Source: Nibrella saemangeumensis
GTDB lineage: Bacteria; Bacteroidota; Bacteroidia; Cytophagales; Spirosomataceae
Reading direction: 5' to 3'
DNA length: 64,000 bases
Assembly (NCBI RefSeq): GCF_039541915.1
Contig: NZ_BAABHD010000079.1
Location: 62,001-126,000, forward strand
Part shown: in pieces, positions 40,466 to 49,234 of the stretch
How the letters are laid out: the number at the start of each line of letters is the position of its first letter
How positions within the stretch are numbered: the first letter of the stretch is position 1
Program-made: the position numbers and the translations under genes
Notes under the pieces: model-generated
Told to the model about the DNA's origin: nothing
Seen by the model: only the letters and a program-made list of their open reading frames with translations
The model's database searches: none

Positions 40466-42211
40466 ATGGATTTATTTCAGATAAAAAAGGCTCCGAAAGT
40501 ATACGATGTCTGCATCGTGGGCTCCGGGGCTGGTGGCGGCATGGCGGCCTATCAGCTGTCCAAAGCCGGTGCCAACGTTGTTCTGCTGGAAGCGGGTGGG
40601 TACTATGACCCTGCCGATCCAAAATACATCACCCAGTTGAAATGGCCGTACGAGTCACCCCGGCGCGGAGCCGGTACAACGCGTGCCTTTGGTGATTTTG
40701 ATGCCGCTTGGGGAGGCTGGCAGATTGAGGGCGAGCCCTATACGGCGGCCCAGGGTACCGAGTTTCACTGGTTCCGCTCGCGGATGCTGGGTGGCCGGAC
40801 TAACCACTGGGGCCGTATTTCGCTGCGCTTCGGGCCCGATGATTTCAAGCGCCGTTCGATGACCGGTATCGGCGAAGACTGGCCCATCGGCTACGACGAT
40901 GTGTCTCCGTACTACGATAAGGTTGACCGGCTCATTGGGGTGTTTGGCTCCAAGGAAGGCATCCGTAACGAACCGGACGGAGTTTTTTTGCCGGCTCCAA
41001 AACCGCGTCTGCACGAGCTGATGATCCGGAAAGCCGCCACGGGCATCGGTATCCCGGTCATCCCGTCGCGATTGTCCATTCTGACCAAGCCCATCAACAA
41101 AGAGCGTGGTCAGTGTTTCTACTGCAGCCAGTGTGGTCGGGGCTGTTCGGCCTACGCCGACTTCTCGTCTTCGTCGGTGCTGGTGAAACCGGCATTGCAG
41201 AGCGGCCACGTTACCCTGATTACCAATGCCATGGCCCGCGAGGTGATGACCGATGCCAACACGGGTCTCACTACTGGTGTGTCGTACGTCGATACCGAAT
41301 CGCTGCAGGAAAAAACGGTGCAGGCTAAGGTGGTCGTGCTGGCCGCCAGTACCTGCGAAACGGCGCGGCTGCTGCTCAACTCCAAATCATCGCGCTTCCC
41401 GAATGGGTTAGCCAACTCCAGCGGGGTAATCGGTAAATACCTGAATGACTCGACCGGGGCGTCCCGTTCGGCGTTCATCCCGACCCTGATGGACCGCAAG
41501 CGGTACAACGAAGACGGTGTTGGCGGTATGCACGTCTTTACGCCCTGGTGGCTCGACAATAAGAAACTCGATTTCCCCCGTGGGTACCACATTGAATATT
41601 CCGGGGGTATGGGTATGCCCGGCTACGGTTTCATGGGCGGAGTCGCCGGCCTGAACGGCATGATTCCCGGTCGTGATGGCAAAAAGCGTCCCGCTGGTGG
41701 TTACGGTGCCAGCATGAAAGATGATATCCGGCGGTACTATGGTGCCTTTGTCGGCATGGCTGGTCGCGGTGAACCGGTACCTCTGGAAAGCAACTACTGC
41801 GAAATTGACCCGAATAACGTGGATAAGTACGGGATTCCGACGCTGCGCTTCAACTACAAGTGGTCGGAGGCCGAGGTGAAGCAGGCCAAGCACATGCAGG
41901 ATACCTTCGAGGAGATCATCCACGCCATGGGCGGTATTGCGCTGGGTAACAAACCCGGTGCGGAAAACAACTACGGACTGGAAGCCCCCGGCCGCATTAT
42001 TCACGAGGTGGGCACTGCCCGGATGGGTAGCAACCCGAAGAACTCGGCCCTGAACTCGTTCCAGCAGGCCCATGACGTGAAGAACCTGTTTGTGGTGGAT
42101 GCCGCTGCCTTCCCGTCGCAGGGTGACAAAAACGTAACCTGGACCATCCTGGCCTGCTCCATGCGCACCTCCGATTACCTCATTGATCAAGTTAAGCAGA
42201 AAAATATTTAA
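40466..42211 (+). CDS. GMC oxidoreductase, gluconate/sugar dehydrogenase large-subunit type
   Basis: A 581-residue protein from the ATG at 40466; the longer frame starting at 40412 uses TTG. The FAD motif GSGAGGGMAAYQLSKAG is near residue 20. GRTNHWGRISLRFGPDDF is the second FAD contact. A four-cysteine cluster C217-x2-C220-x2-C223-x3-C227 recalls the Fe-S-bearing insert of FAD-dependent glucose and gluconate dehydrogenases. The active-site pair is in HEVGTARMG and the late NVTW segment. It has no signal of its own; the next gene, 3 bp away, encodes the Tat-bearing small subunit. The cytochrome subunit is not nearby. Confidence 0.85.
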   Translation: MDLFQIKKAPKVYDVCIVGSGAGGGMAAYQLSKAGANVVLLEAGGYYDPADPKYITQLKWPYESPRRGAGTTRAFGDFDAAWGGWQIEGEPYTAAQGTEFHWFRSRMLGGRTNHWGRISLRFGPDDFKRRSMTGIGEDWPIGYDDVSPYYDKVDRLIGVFGSKEGIRNEPDGVFLPAPKPRLHELMIRKAATGIGIPVIPSRLSILTKPINKERGQCFYCSQCGRGCSAYADFSSSSVLVKPALQSGHVTLITNAMAREVMTDANTGLTTGVSYVDTESLQEKTVQAKVVVLAASTCETARLLLNSKSSRFPNGLANSSGVIGKYLNDSTGASRSAFIPTLMDRKRYNEDGVGGMHVFTPWWLDNKKLDFPRGYHIEYSGGMGMPGYGFMGGVAGLNGMIPGRDGKKRPAGGYGASMKDDIRRYYGAFVGMAGRGEPVPLESNYCEIDPNNVDKYGIPTLRFNYKWSEAEVKQAKHMQDTFEEIIHAMGGIALGNKPGAENNYGLEAPGRIIHEVGTARMGSNPKNSALNSFQQAHDVKNLFVVDAAAFPSQGDKNVTWTILACSMRTSDYLIDQVKQKNI

Positions 42212-42214
42212 GCT

Positions 42215-42853
42215 ATGAAACGCAGAGACACCCTTAAAGCCATTTCGTTGAGTTCACTGGGGCTGGCGGTTATGCCGGCCGAAGCAGCTGTGCCTGCGCC
42301 CCCCGAAACCCCGATAAAAATACCGGGCGGTCGGCAGAAGTTTGAAGCCATTCGCGATGCGGAGCTGATGAAGCAGAAGTTCTTCACCCCGCAGGAACTA
42401 CAGACCATTACGGTGCTGTCGGACATTATTATTCCGGCCGACAGTAAATCGGGCAGCGCGTCGCAGGCCGGAGTACCCGCCTTCATCGAATTTATGATGA
42501 AAGACGTACCGGCCAATCAGACGCCTATGCGCGGTGGCTTGCGCTGGCTGGACAACTACTGCACCAAAAAGTACGGGAAGCCTTTTGCGCAGACCACCAA
42601 AGCGCAACAGATCGAGGTTGTCGATGCTATTGCGTATCCCGAACTGGCTAAGCCCGAGATGAGTCAGGGCGTCGCGTTCTTTAACCGGCTGCGGGGATTT
42701 GTGCTCACCGGCTTTTATACCAGCCCCATGGGCATTAAAGACATTGGTTATTTGGGAAATACCCCCAACCAGTGGGATGGCGTACCCGCCGATGTGCTGA
42801 AGCAGTACGGGCTAAGCTACAATGAAAAAGAGCTGACGCAGGACAAAAAGTAA
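42215..42853 (+). CDS. Gluconate 2-dehydrogenase subunit 3 family protein
   Basis: A 212-residue protein of PF13618. The N-terminus MKRRDTLKAISLSSLGLAVM is a twin-arginine signal. The family segment FFTPQELQTITVLSDIIIPAD appears at about residues 56-76, followed by GVPAFIEFMMKDVP and the conserved GFYTSPMGIKDIGYLGN near the C-terminus. Subunit 3 escorts the folded FAD subunit through the Tat system and stabilises it in the periplasm. Only 3 bp separate it from the GMC gene stop, which supports a heterodimer. Confidence 0.9.
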   Translation: MKRRDTLKAISLSSLGLAVMPAEAAVPAPPETPIKIPGGRQKFEAIRDAELMKQKFFTPQELQTITVLSDIIIPADSKSGSASQAGVPAFIEFMMKDVPANQTPMRGGLRWLDNYCTKKYGKPFAQTTKAQQIEVVDAIAYPELAKPEMSQGVAFFNRLRGFVLTGFYTSPMGIKDIGYLGNTPNQWDGVPADVLKQYGLSYNEKELTQDKK

Positions 42854-42872
42854 TTGTAAAATAACGATAAGG

Positions 42873-42902
42873 CGAGGCTGGCATTTAGGTATGCCGGCCT
42901 CG
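42873..42902 (+). terminator. Rho-independent terminator of the GMC operon
   Basis: A 12-bp stem (42873-42884 with 42891-42902, one G-U pair) with a 6-nt loop TTAGGT, followed by TTGTTTTTAT. It begins 20 bp after the subunit 3 stop. Confidence 0.8.
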
Positions 42903-43029
42903 TTGTTTTTATACCCGTAGAAAGAATTTACACGATTCAGGTGCAGTTGCTAAGTTCCAGCAATCCGGATGGAGCGCTATTCCGTAGGTAAGGGCGTAAC
43001 AACGTTTTTCACCTCAACAATTGTTAGTT

Positions 43030-43881
43030 ATGAAAGGTATCGTCAATCCATTGAAGGCTGTGGCCTTTGCCCTCCTGCTTACCACGCTGGCAGCCTGCCA
43101 GAACGACGCACTCGTGCCTAGTAAACCCGAAGTCTTATCGACGGCTAACGCCAGGAAGGGATTTGGCGACATTACCTTTTACGCCCTGGCTGGTGGCATC
43201 CAACTGGATAAATACTCGACAAAAAATCCCGAAATGCTGCTCCAGTCAGTAACGATTTCCGGCCTGCAAATGGGTGAAACAATACTTGGTATTGATTTTC
43301 GGCCGGCTACCGGGCAGCTATACGGCCTGGGGAGTACCAGCCGGCTCTATACCATCAACACAGAAACCGGAATGGCTACTATGGTTGGGCCGGGCCCCTT
43401 TACGCCTTCGCTGATGGGCAATGTGGCTGGCTTTGATTTTAACCCCACCGTTGACCGCATCCGAATCGTAACCGATCAGGGGCAGAACCTCCGGGTAAAT
43501 CCAATAACCGGCGCGGTGGCAGTCGTCGACGGAATGATTAACGGCCAGGCCGGAGCCCGGATCTCCGCCGTTGCTTACACCAACAATATGGCTGGGGCGA
43601 CAACCACAACCCTGTATAATATTGACGTTGCCAGCCAGAAGCTTTTTAAGCAGATGCCGCCCAATGATGGCACGCTTGTGGAAGTTGGTTCGCTGGGCCT
43701 GAAAGTAGTGGGCGAGGGTGGTTTTGATATTTCTTCCAGTGGTGGAGTGGCGCTGGCCCTGTACGAAGTTAACAAGAAATCAACCCTGTTTACCATCGAT
43801 CTGGAGACGGGAAAAGCCACCACCCTTGCCAAGTACAACAAAAGCCTGATGTATACCGGCATCGCCATTCCGACGATGTAA
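43030..43881 (+). CDS. DUF4394 lipoprotein
   Basis: A 283-residue protein from the ATG at 43030. It has a lipoprotein signal ending LTTLAAC (Cys about residue 21). The body matches DUF4394: FYALAGGIQLDKYS, ETILGIDFRPATGQLYGLG, VAGFDFNPTVDRIRIVTD and GQNLRVNPITGAVAVVDG, in a propeller-like arrangement. These proteins are exported and of unknown function, perhaps binding or matrix proteins. It stands alone between two terminators. Confidence 0.85.
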   Translation: MKGIVNPLKAVAFALLLTTLAACQNDALVPSKPEVLSTANARKGFGDITFYALAGGIQLDKYSTKNPEMLLQSVTISGLQMGETILGIDFRPATGQLYGLGSTSRLYTINTETGMATMVGPGPFTPSLMGNVAGFDFNPTVDRIRIVTDQGQNLRVNPITGAVAVVDGMINGQAGARISAVAYTNNMAGATTTTLYNIDVASQKLFKQMPPNDGTLVEVGSLGLKVVGEGGFDISSSGGVALALYEVNKKSTLFTIDLETGKATTLAKYNKSLMYTGIAIPTM

Positions 43882-43937
43882 TCGGTTCCGTTTCCAAATG
43901 CAGTGGCATGGTTATCAGCTTAGGTAAACGCATTGTC

Positions 43938-43965
43938 AGAAACCCCGGCAGACGCCGGGGTTTCT
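43938..43965. terminator. Bidirectional terminator between convergent DUF4394 and GreB-like genes
   Basis: A perfect 12-bp stem (43938-43949 with 43954-43965) and 4-nt loop AGAC. The stem's A/T ends supply a T-tract on both strands (GGGGTTTCTGGTTTT on plus), and the GreB-like stop is 4 bp away. Confidence 0.8.
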
Positions 43966-43969
43966 GGTT

Positions 43970-44509
43970 TTAGCCTGAATCATAGGCAATACCAACTATT
44001 TCCAGCACCCCTTCGCCCTGCACGGAGGGCAGGGTGATCAGATCCCCAACCTTCTTTCCCTGCATGGCTCGGGCAACGGGTGCCGTAAAGGCAATGAGAC
44101 CTTGTGCCAGATCCGCTTCGTCGACGCCGACAATCGTTAATTGGCGCTCTGCCTGCGTGCCCGCACGACCCGAATATTTTCCGCTACGGGGTCGAAGGGT
44201 AACCGTGGCACCAAAACGCACTTCATCGTGCGGCTGACTGTGTGGTTCCACCACTCTGGCACTGGCAATCCGTTCGTTGAGTTTGGCGATGCGGCCATTC
44301 AACAGGCTGATCTGCCGTGATCGTTCGGTTTCGTCATTTTCGTCAGCCTGAACGCGGCTGCGTTCCGATTCCAGTTCGGTGAGCTCCGCCCGTAGCAGAG
44401 ACAGCCCTCTGGGGGTAACATAGTTGGGCGTGCCCGGCGGCAGCGGAGCCCGTGCCGGAATGAAGACGGGGTCATCTGCCGATTCATTTTTCAAAAAAGC
44501 CCTGCTCAT
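43970..44509 (-). CDS. GreA/GreB family transcript cleavage factor, GreB-like
   Basis: A 179-residue protein from the ATG at 44509; the longer frame begins at a TTG. The N-terminus MSRAFLKNESADD followed by a proline-rich LPPGTPNYVTPRGL opening is that of Bacteroidota GreB-like proteins. A coiled coil (about residues 38-88) carries the tip acids in QADENDETERSR. The FKBP-like GreA_GreB C-terminal domain has FGATVTLRPRSG and AFTAPVARAMQGKKVGD. It should bind RNA polymerase's secondary channel and stimulate cleavage of backtracked transcripts, acting beside a separate GreA elsewhere. Not in an operon. Confidence 0.85.
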   Translation of the reverse strand: MSRAFLKNESADDPVFIPARAPLPPGTPNYVTPRGLSLLRAELTELESERSRVQADENDETERSRQISLLNGRIAKLNERIASARVVEPHSQPHDEVRFGATVTLRPRSGKYSGRAGTQAERQLTIVGVDEADLAQGLIAFTAPVARAMQGKKVGDLITLPSVQGEGVLEIVGIAYDSG

Positions 44510-44575
44510 AAACAATCAATTAGCTTTAATCTAACAGTGTTAAACGTTAGTTGTTTATGAAGACCGTGCTTTTCC

Positions 44576-45850
44576 TCAGCCGGCAATCGTCCGTAACGCC
44601 TTCACGAACGTATCCAGTTCCTGCGTGGTAGTAAACAGGTGCGGAGTGACGCGTACGCCTTGTACGTTGGCGTAGTCGATGGCGACTGTAAAGATCCGGT
44701 ACTGGTCGAACAGGCGTTTGGCCAGGTCAGCCGGTTTTATGTTGTTGACACCTACATTGGCAATGGCGCAGGAGCGGGCCGGATCGGCGGGGGTGTTCAG
44801 GATGATGTTGGGGTGGTTCCGAACCTGATCGGTCCAGTAGCGTTGAAGGTAGCGTAGCCGGGCTTCTTTGCGGGCGATGCCGATTTGCTGGTGAAAGCGA
44901 ATCGCATCCTGAATGGCCAGATCTGTAGCCACCGGATGGGTGCCGGTATGGTTCAGCTTACGGATGTCGTCATCGGCAAATCCCGATTCGCCGAATAGGG
45001 GCCAGAGCGGCTGAATTTTATCGTTACGAACGTATAACAGTCCTGCGCCTAGTGGAGCCCCGAGCCATTTGTGCAGACTGGTACCGTAGTAGTCGCATCC
45101 GCCCAGGTCGGCAATGCTGAAGGCCAGGTGTCCGAACGCGTGAGCCCCGTCCACCAGCACCGCTACGTTGTGCCGGTGTGCCATGTTAACAATTTTCCTG
45201 ACTGGCATAATCTGGCCTGTAATGTTTACCATGTGGCACACCATTAGCAGCCGCGTTTTCGGCGTAATAGCCCTTTCGTACAGACTGACAATCGCTTCGT
45301 CGGATTGAGGATGGTTGGGTATGGAGATTAGGCGGTTGATCATGCCATGCCGGCGTGCCTGGAGCTTAAACATATCGAGCATGGCCCCATAGTCCTGCTC
45401 GGCCATTACGGCTTCGTCGCCCGGCTTCCAGTCGATGCCGGCGATCACGGTATCCAGCGACTCGGTGGTATTGCGGGTAATGATGACCTCCTCCGGGAGG
45501 CAACCCAGCAGATCGGCTAATTGCTTTCGCGAAGCGAGCTTATCGTCAAATTGCCGGGTACGCATGTAATACGATGACACCGCGTTGATCCGGCGGATGT
45601 GCTGCTGGTATTGGTCGAGTACCTCCTGCGCGGCCAGCAAGTAGTAGCCGTTTTCGAGGTGAATAAACTCATCGGTAATGGTGTAGGCCGACCGGACCTG
45701 CCGCCAGAACGGTTCGTCCCTGGCCAGTTCGGCCGGCGTTAAGGTAGCTACGTTGGCTAACGCTTTTTCCAGAGAAATCGGGGATATCATCGTCAAACCG
45801 GTAGTACCGGCTAGGGTTTTCAGAAAATCACGTTTCGTTAACGGGGGCAT
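44576..45850 (-). CDS. Class V aminotransferase-fold PLP enzyme with Tat-like leader
   Basis: A 424-residue protein. The N-terminus has TKRDFLKTLAGTTGLTMI, an imperfect twin-arginine (KR) leader. The PF00266 fold is clear: TRNTTESLDTVI, then DGAHAFGHLAF with the cofactor aspartate, and the Schiff-base lysine K261 in SLHKWLGAPLGAGLLY. It resembles isopenicillin-N-epimerase-like proteins, a label that describes homology, not function. Export of a PLP enzyme would be unusual. It follows the sugar isomerase gene by 25 bp, so the two are probably cotranscribed. Substrate unknown. Confidence 0.8.
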   Translation of the reverse strand: MPPLTKRDFLKTLAGTTGLTMISPISLEKALANVATLTPAELARDEPFWRQVRSAYTITDEFIHLENGYYLLAAQEVLDQYQQHIRRINAVSSYYMRTRQFDDKLASRKQLADLLGCLPEEVIITRNTTESLDTVIAGIDWKPGDEAVMAEQDYGAMLDMFKLQARRHGMINRLISIPNHPQSDEAIVSLYERAITPKTRLLMVCHMVNITGQIMPVRKIVNMAHRHNVAVLVDGAHAFGHLAFSIADLGGCDYYGTSLHKWLGAPLGAGLLYVRNDKIQPLWPLFGESGFADDDIRKLNHTGTHPVATDLAIQDAIRFHQQIGIARKEARLRYLQRYWTDQVRNHPNIILNTPADPARSCAIANVGVNNIKPADLAKRLFDQYRIFTVAIDYANVQGVRVTPHLFTTTQELDTFVKALRTIAG

Positions 45851-45875
45851 ATGACAACAGTTAATGAAGGGTTGC

Positions 45876-46787
45876 TTAACCCGCTACGGCCAGCGCCTTT
45901 CTGACCTTCTCCAGAAAATCAGGCACCTTTACGCGGGGATCGCCTTTGCCAAGCGTTTCAATGGGCAGGTAGCCCCGGTAGCCGGAGTCGCGTACGATCC
46001 GGACAATTTTATTCAGGTCTGTCTCAACTTCCCTGCCGTCGACGTACAGATTCTCTTTGATCTGCCAGGTAGCGGCATAGGGTGCCAGTTGCGCAATCTG
46101 GGCGTACGGATCACCAATCCGGAAACTGCCGATATCGAGGTTGACCGCCAGCCATTCAGAATTAACCATCTTAAGGATTTGCAGCACATGGTCGGCGGTT
46201 TCGATAAAGTCGGCGTGGTTTTGTAGCGCAAGCATTACCCCATACTGCGCGCCGTACTCGGTGCATTCGCGGAGTGCGCTGGCTACCCGGTTGGTCACTT
46301 CTTCGCGATTTTGCCCGGCCGTTAAGGCTTTGCCCGAGAATACCCGCAGGTTTGGCGCACCAAAGCGGGCGGCAAACCCGATCCAGTTTTTGACAAGATC
46401 AATCTGGGCTTTTCGCTGAGTCGGATCGGATAGCGTGAAGTCATTGCGTACGCCGGTTCCGCTGATGTCGAGTCCCAGTTGGAACGCCTTCCGCTTAATG
46501 TCATAGACGTAGCTGTCGGCGGGTAGGGTGGGGTAGTTGGGGAAGTAGTACGCCGTCGGGTCAACGGCGTCAAAACCCAGGTCAGCGCAGAATTTAAGCA
46601 CCTGTTCGAGTGTCATCTGACCGGTAGTCAGCGGCTCATTAAAGGAATAGAGATTGCAACTGAGCTTGATGTGGCCGGGCTTTTTCGGATTTGTATCCGA
46701 GCTGAGATTACCGGCAACCGCCACACAGGTAGGAACAAGCGACAGTCCGGCTGCGGCTGTTTTCAGAAATATTCTTCGGGTAGGCAT
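45876..46787 (-). CDS. Exported sugar phosphate isomerase/epimerase (xylose isomerase-like TIM barrel)
   Basis: A 303-residue protein from the ATG at 46787, directly downstream of a good promoter; the frame is open to 46817. It begins MPTRRIFLKTAAAGLSLVP, a clear twin-arginine signal. The AP_endonuc_2 barrel (PF01261) shows FCADLGFDAVDPTAYYFP, LQNHADF near residue 190, WLAVNLDIGSF and a C-terminal GYLPIETLGKGDP. Metal ligands are expected from the E/D/H in these strands. Tat-exported isomerases with this form are common in Bacteroidota sugar loci. Its neighbour is the PLP enzyme gene in a probable two-gene operon. Confidence 0.85.
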   Translation of the reverse strand: MPTRRIFLKTAAAGLSLVPTCVAVAGNLSSDTNPKKPGHIKLSCNLYSFNEPLTTGQMTLEQVLKFCADLGFDAVDPTAYYFPNYPTLPADSYVYDIKRKAFQLGLDISGTGVRNDFTLSDPTQRKAQIDLVKNWIGFAARFGAPNLRVFSGKALTAGQNREEVTNRVASALRECTEYGAQYGVMLALQNHADFIETADHVLQILKMVNSEWLAVNLDIGSFRIGDPYAQIAQLAPYAATWQIKENLYVDGREVETDLNKIVRIVRDSGYRGYLPIETLGKGDPRVKVPDFLEKVRKALAVAG

Positions 46788-46806
46788 GGGCAGGGTTGGA
46801 AATAGC

Positions 46807-46838
46807 GAAAGATACATATATTCGGAAGCCGAAGGAAA
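46807..46838 (-). promoter_or_regulatory. Promoter of the isomerase/PLP-enzyme operon
   Basis: On the minus strand TTTC (46838-46835), a 20-bp spacer and TATCTTTC (46814-46807) match the Bacteroidota -33/-7 layout with one mismatch in each box. The -7 lies 19 bp before the ATG at 46787, a normal short leader. Confidence 0.5.
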
Positions 46839-46857
46839 CGGTTAGTCCAGAATAACT

Positions 46858-47523
46858 ATGAAAATCAGAGCCATTATTACCGGCGCTACCGGCATGGTCG
46901 GCGAGGGCGTCCTGCACGAATGCCTGCAGCATCCGGATGTCGAACAGGTACTGGTCATCAACCGGAAGCCGGGCGGGGTATCTCACCCTAAGCTGCAAGA
47001 GATCATTCATAAAGACTTTTACAACATGTCGCCTATAGAAACTCAACTGACTGGCTACAACGCCTGTTATTTCTGCCTGGGCGTGTCCTCCGTCGGCATG
47101 AAAGAACCGGAGTTTAACCGCCTGACCTACGACCTGACGATGCATGTCGCGCAGACACTGGCCCGGCTGAACCCGGAGATGACATTTTGTTACGTATCGG
47201 GTGCGGGCACCGACGGCACCGAACAGGGCAACTCCATGTGGGCACGGGTGAAAGGCAAAACGGAGAACCACCTGATGGCGTTACCGTTCAAAGCGGCCTA
47301 TATGTTCCGGCCGGGGTATCTGCATCCAACGCCAGGATTGAAAAATACCAAACCCTATTACGCCTATCTGTCGTGGCTGTACCCGGTCTTCAAAGCCGTT
47401 GCCGGGAATTACGTCAGCACCTTGCAGGAACTTGGCCGAGCTATGATCAACGTCACGCTGAGGGGGTATGATAAGCGGGTGCTGGAGGTAAAGGACATCC
47501 GGCAACTGGGGCAGGGTCGTTAA
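46858..47523 (+). CDS. NAD(P)-binding Rossmann-fold protein, atypical SDR
   Basis: A 221-residue protein. The N-terminal GATGMVGEGVLHECL is the nucleotide-binding loop, followed by INRKPGG in the ribose-phosphate position (the basic residue suggests NADP). Then ACYFCLGVSSVGMKEPEFNRLTYD and FCYVSGAGTDGTEQGNSMWARVKGKTEN, in which the catalytic Tyr of classical SDRs is not evident. This matches short epimerase-like proteins common in Bacteroidota. Function unknown. Divergent from the isomerase gene (70 bp between starts) and convergent with the phosphotransferase gene (8 bp). Confidence 0.8.
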   Translation: MKIRAIITGATGMVGEGVLHECLQHPDVEQVLVINRKPGGVSHPKLQEIIHKDFYNMSPIETQLTGYNACYFCLGVSSVGMKEPEFNRLTYDLTMHVAQTLARLNPEMTFCYVSGAGTDGTEQGNSMWARVKGKTENHLMALPFKAAYMFRPGYLHPTPGLKNTKPYYAYLSWLYPVFKAVAGNYVSTLQELGRAMINVTLRGYDKRVLEVKDIRQLGQGR

Positions 47524-47531
47524 TCGGTTTA

Positions 47532-48536
47532 CTAGTGGACGGAGTGAGTGTACATGCCCATGTACCGGCGGATGAGGCCGACTCGTTCTTTCAGGTAACG
47601 GGGAGTGAAGAAGAAGTTGGACCAGTCGTCGAAGTTTTCGCGGGCAAAACTGAGGTAAAAGACCCAGAACATGAAGCCAAGGTAAGGCACGGCGGTAAGC
47701 TCATCGTCTGTCAAAGACCGAAGCTCCCGGTAGCCATCCAGAAACACCTGGTATTGCCGGTCGGCCTCTTCGGGTGCCATGCCCGCGTAGGTAACGGAGA
47801 AGAACAAATGCACCTGAAAGGAGGTGATGTCGCTGGCCAGATACCCTTTGCCGGCAAAGTCGAAATCGAACAGGGTCAGCTGACCGGCTTCATCGAAATG
47901 GAAGTTTTTGGGCAGGTAGTCGTAATGACAATACCCGTAGCCGAATGCAGCTGTGTCCAGGGTCTTCATCCGCCGGATAACGTGGTCGGCTGTTTCGGAG
48001 AGGTAGGTAAAACCTTCCGGATCGTGGTCGAAGGCAGTTTCTAACCGTTGCAAAGGCCGGATCAGCGTGGTATGGACATCATAGCTTTTACGTTCGTGCT
48101 GCAGGCTGATCCGGGCGGTAATGTTGTGGTTAAACGCCATTTCACGACCGACGGTTCGTAGTTGCTCATCCGTCAGATCATAAACAGGACTGCCGGGCGC
48201 AAAGCTGAACAGGACTCCATGCCGGGTACCTTCAGCCGCGTTGAATGCCTGAACGTATTCGCCCGCTGCATCCCCGATGGGATAAGATACCTTGGCACCT
48301 TCCGCTTTCATGATGTTCAGCAGTTCGACTTCTCCCTTAATCTCGGTGAGCGACCGGTGGGCGCTGCGGTATATTTTGAGAATATACTTAGTGGTCGCAT
48401 CCTGTAGTAGATAGGTATCGCTGACGCCGTGCAACAGGAGCCGGCATGTTGCGTCTTTCAGGGCATACCGTTCTGCAATCCGGTCTTTCAGCGCCGAAGC
48501 CGCGAGGGTCGAATACTGGGTCGGGAAAATGGCCAT
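47532..48536 (-). CDS. APH-type phosphotransferase/homoserine-kinase-like protein
   Basis: A 334-residue eukaryotic-kinase-like fold (APH, PF01636). The N-lobe has KYILKIYRS with the ATP lysine, and the catalytic loop reads YCHYDYLPKNFHFDEAGQ, in which the His-x-Asp and Asn are present, followed by LTLFDFDFAGKG with the metal-binding aspartate. Homologues are mostly annotated as homoserine kinase type II or choline/aminoglycoside kinases. The substrate is probably a small hydroxyl compound. It is divergent from the small membrane protein gene with 75 bp between starts. Confidence 0.8.
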   Translation of the reverse strand: MAIFPTQYSTLAASALKDRIAERYALKDATCRLLLHGVSDTYLLQDATTKYILKIYRSAHRSLTEIKGEVELLNIMKAEGAKVSYPIGDAAGEYVQAFNAAEGTRHGVLFSFAPGSPVYDLTDEQLRTVGREMAFNHNITARISLQHERKSYDVHTTLIRPLQRLETAFDHDPEGFTYLSETADHVIRRMKTLDTAAFGYGYCHYDYLPKNFHFDEAGQLTLFDFDFAGKGYLASDITSFQVHLFFSVTYAGMAPEEADRQYQVFLDGYRELRSLTDDELTAVPYLGFMFWVFYLSFARENFDDWSNFFFTPRYLKERVGLIRRYMGMYTHSVH

Positions 48537-48547
48537 CCGGATAAAGG

Positions 48548-48578
48548 TTTGTGTTGGTGTAGTGAAAAGTTATTTTTA
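48548..48578 (+). promoter_or_regulatory. Promoter of the small membrane protein gene
   Basis: TTTG at 48548-48551, a 19-bp spacer and TATTTTTA at 48571-48578 match the Bacteroidota -33/-7 consensus with one mismatch (final G to A). The leader to the ATG at 48612 would be about 25-30 nt. Confidence 0.5.
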
Positions 48579-48611
48579 TTGGCGTTCTTAGCGTTTACGA
48601 CTTCAACCACC

Positions 48612-49151
48612 ATGAACCGTCAATTACCTTCCTTTGGGACGCTGGCCTTCAAGGCGGCTCTCACGCATACGGTCACCTACTTTCTCATGGGCTTCCTGGC
48701 GCTCACCCTGTTCGACTACCGCAACCTGTACGCCGATGAATCGGTACGCCAATTGATGCGACAGGTTAGTGAGCCCATCGTTATGGCCGGACCGCTATTC
48801 CAGCCGCTACGGGGGCTCTTGTTTGCCGTTGCATTTTACCCGGTACGGGACAAGTTCTTCGGAGAGCGCAGAGGATGGCTAATCAGTTGGCTGCTGTTGG
48901 CTATACTCGGTATTATCAATACGTTTGGGCCATCTCCCGGCTCCGTCGAAGGACTGATTTATACGGTATTGCCGGGCCGGTTTCATCTGATCGGCCTTCC
49001 GGAGGTATTGCTCCAGTCTTTTCTTTTTTCGGGCCTGCTCTACTACTGGGTCAACCATCCCCGGAAGAAATGGCTTACCTGGCTGATGGTTATTTTGTTT
49101 GTCCTGATTGTTGGCCTCATTACGCTTGGGATAGTTATGGGTAACCGATAA
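48612..49151 (+). CDS. Small polytopic membrane protein of unknown function
   Basis: A 179-residue protein from the ATG at 48612; the frame is open back to 48429 but that part overlaps the divergent kinase gene and has no family look. Four hydrophobic segments are visible: about 10-33 (FKAALTHTVTYFLMGFLALTLF), 60-78, 88-108 (WLISWLLLAILGIINTFG) and 150-177. I do not recognise a named family, though the sequence appears intact and has a good promoter ahead. No function assigned. Confidence 0.7.
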   Translation: MNRQLPSFGTLAFKAALTHTVTYFLMGFLALTLFDYRNLYADESVRQLMRQVSEPIVMAGPLFQPLRGLLFAVAFYPVRDKFFGERRGWLISWLLLAILGIINTFGPSPGSVEGLIYTVLPGRFHLIGLPEVLLQSFLFSGLLYYWVNHPRKKWLTWLMVILFVLIVGLITLGIVMGNR

Positions 49152-49192
49152 GCATAAGCGTGACGTTGGCGGTATGGTCAGGACAATAAAAA

Positions 49193-49218
49193 GCTCCGGG
49201 TCGATTACAACCCGGAGC
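49193..49218 (-). terminator. Terminator of the Gfo/Idh gene
   Basis: A perfect 9-bp stem GCTCCGGGT/ACCCGGAGC with an 8-nt loop. Read on the minus strand it is followed by TTTTTATTG, a good T-tract. It sits 16 bp past the oxidoreductase stop at 49235. Confidence 0.8.
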
Positions 49219-49234
49219 CTTCAACATAAGGGGA

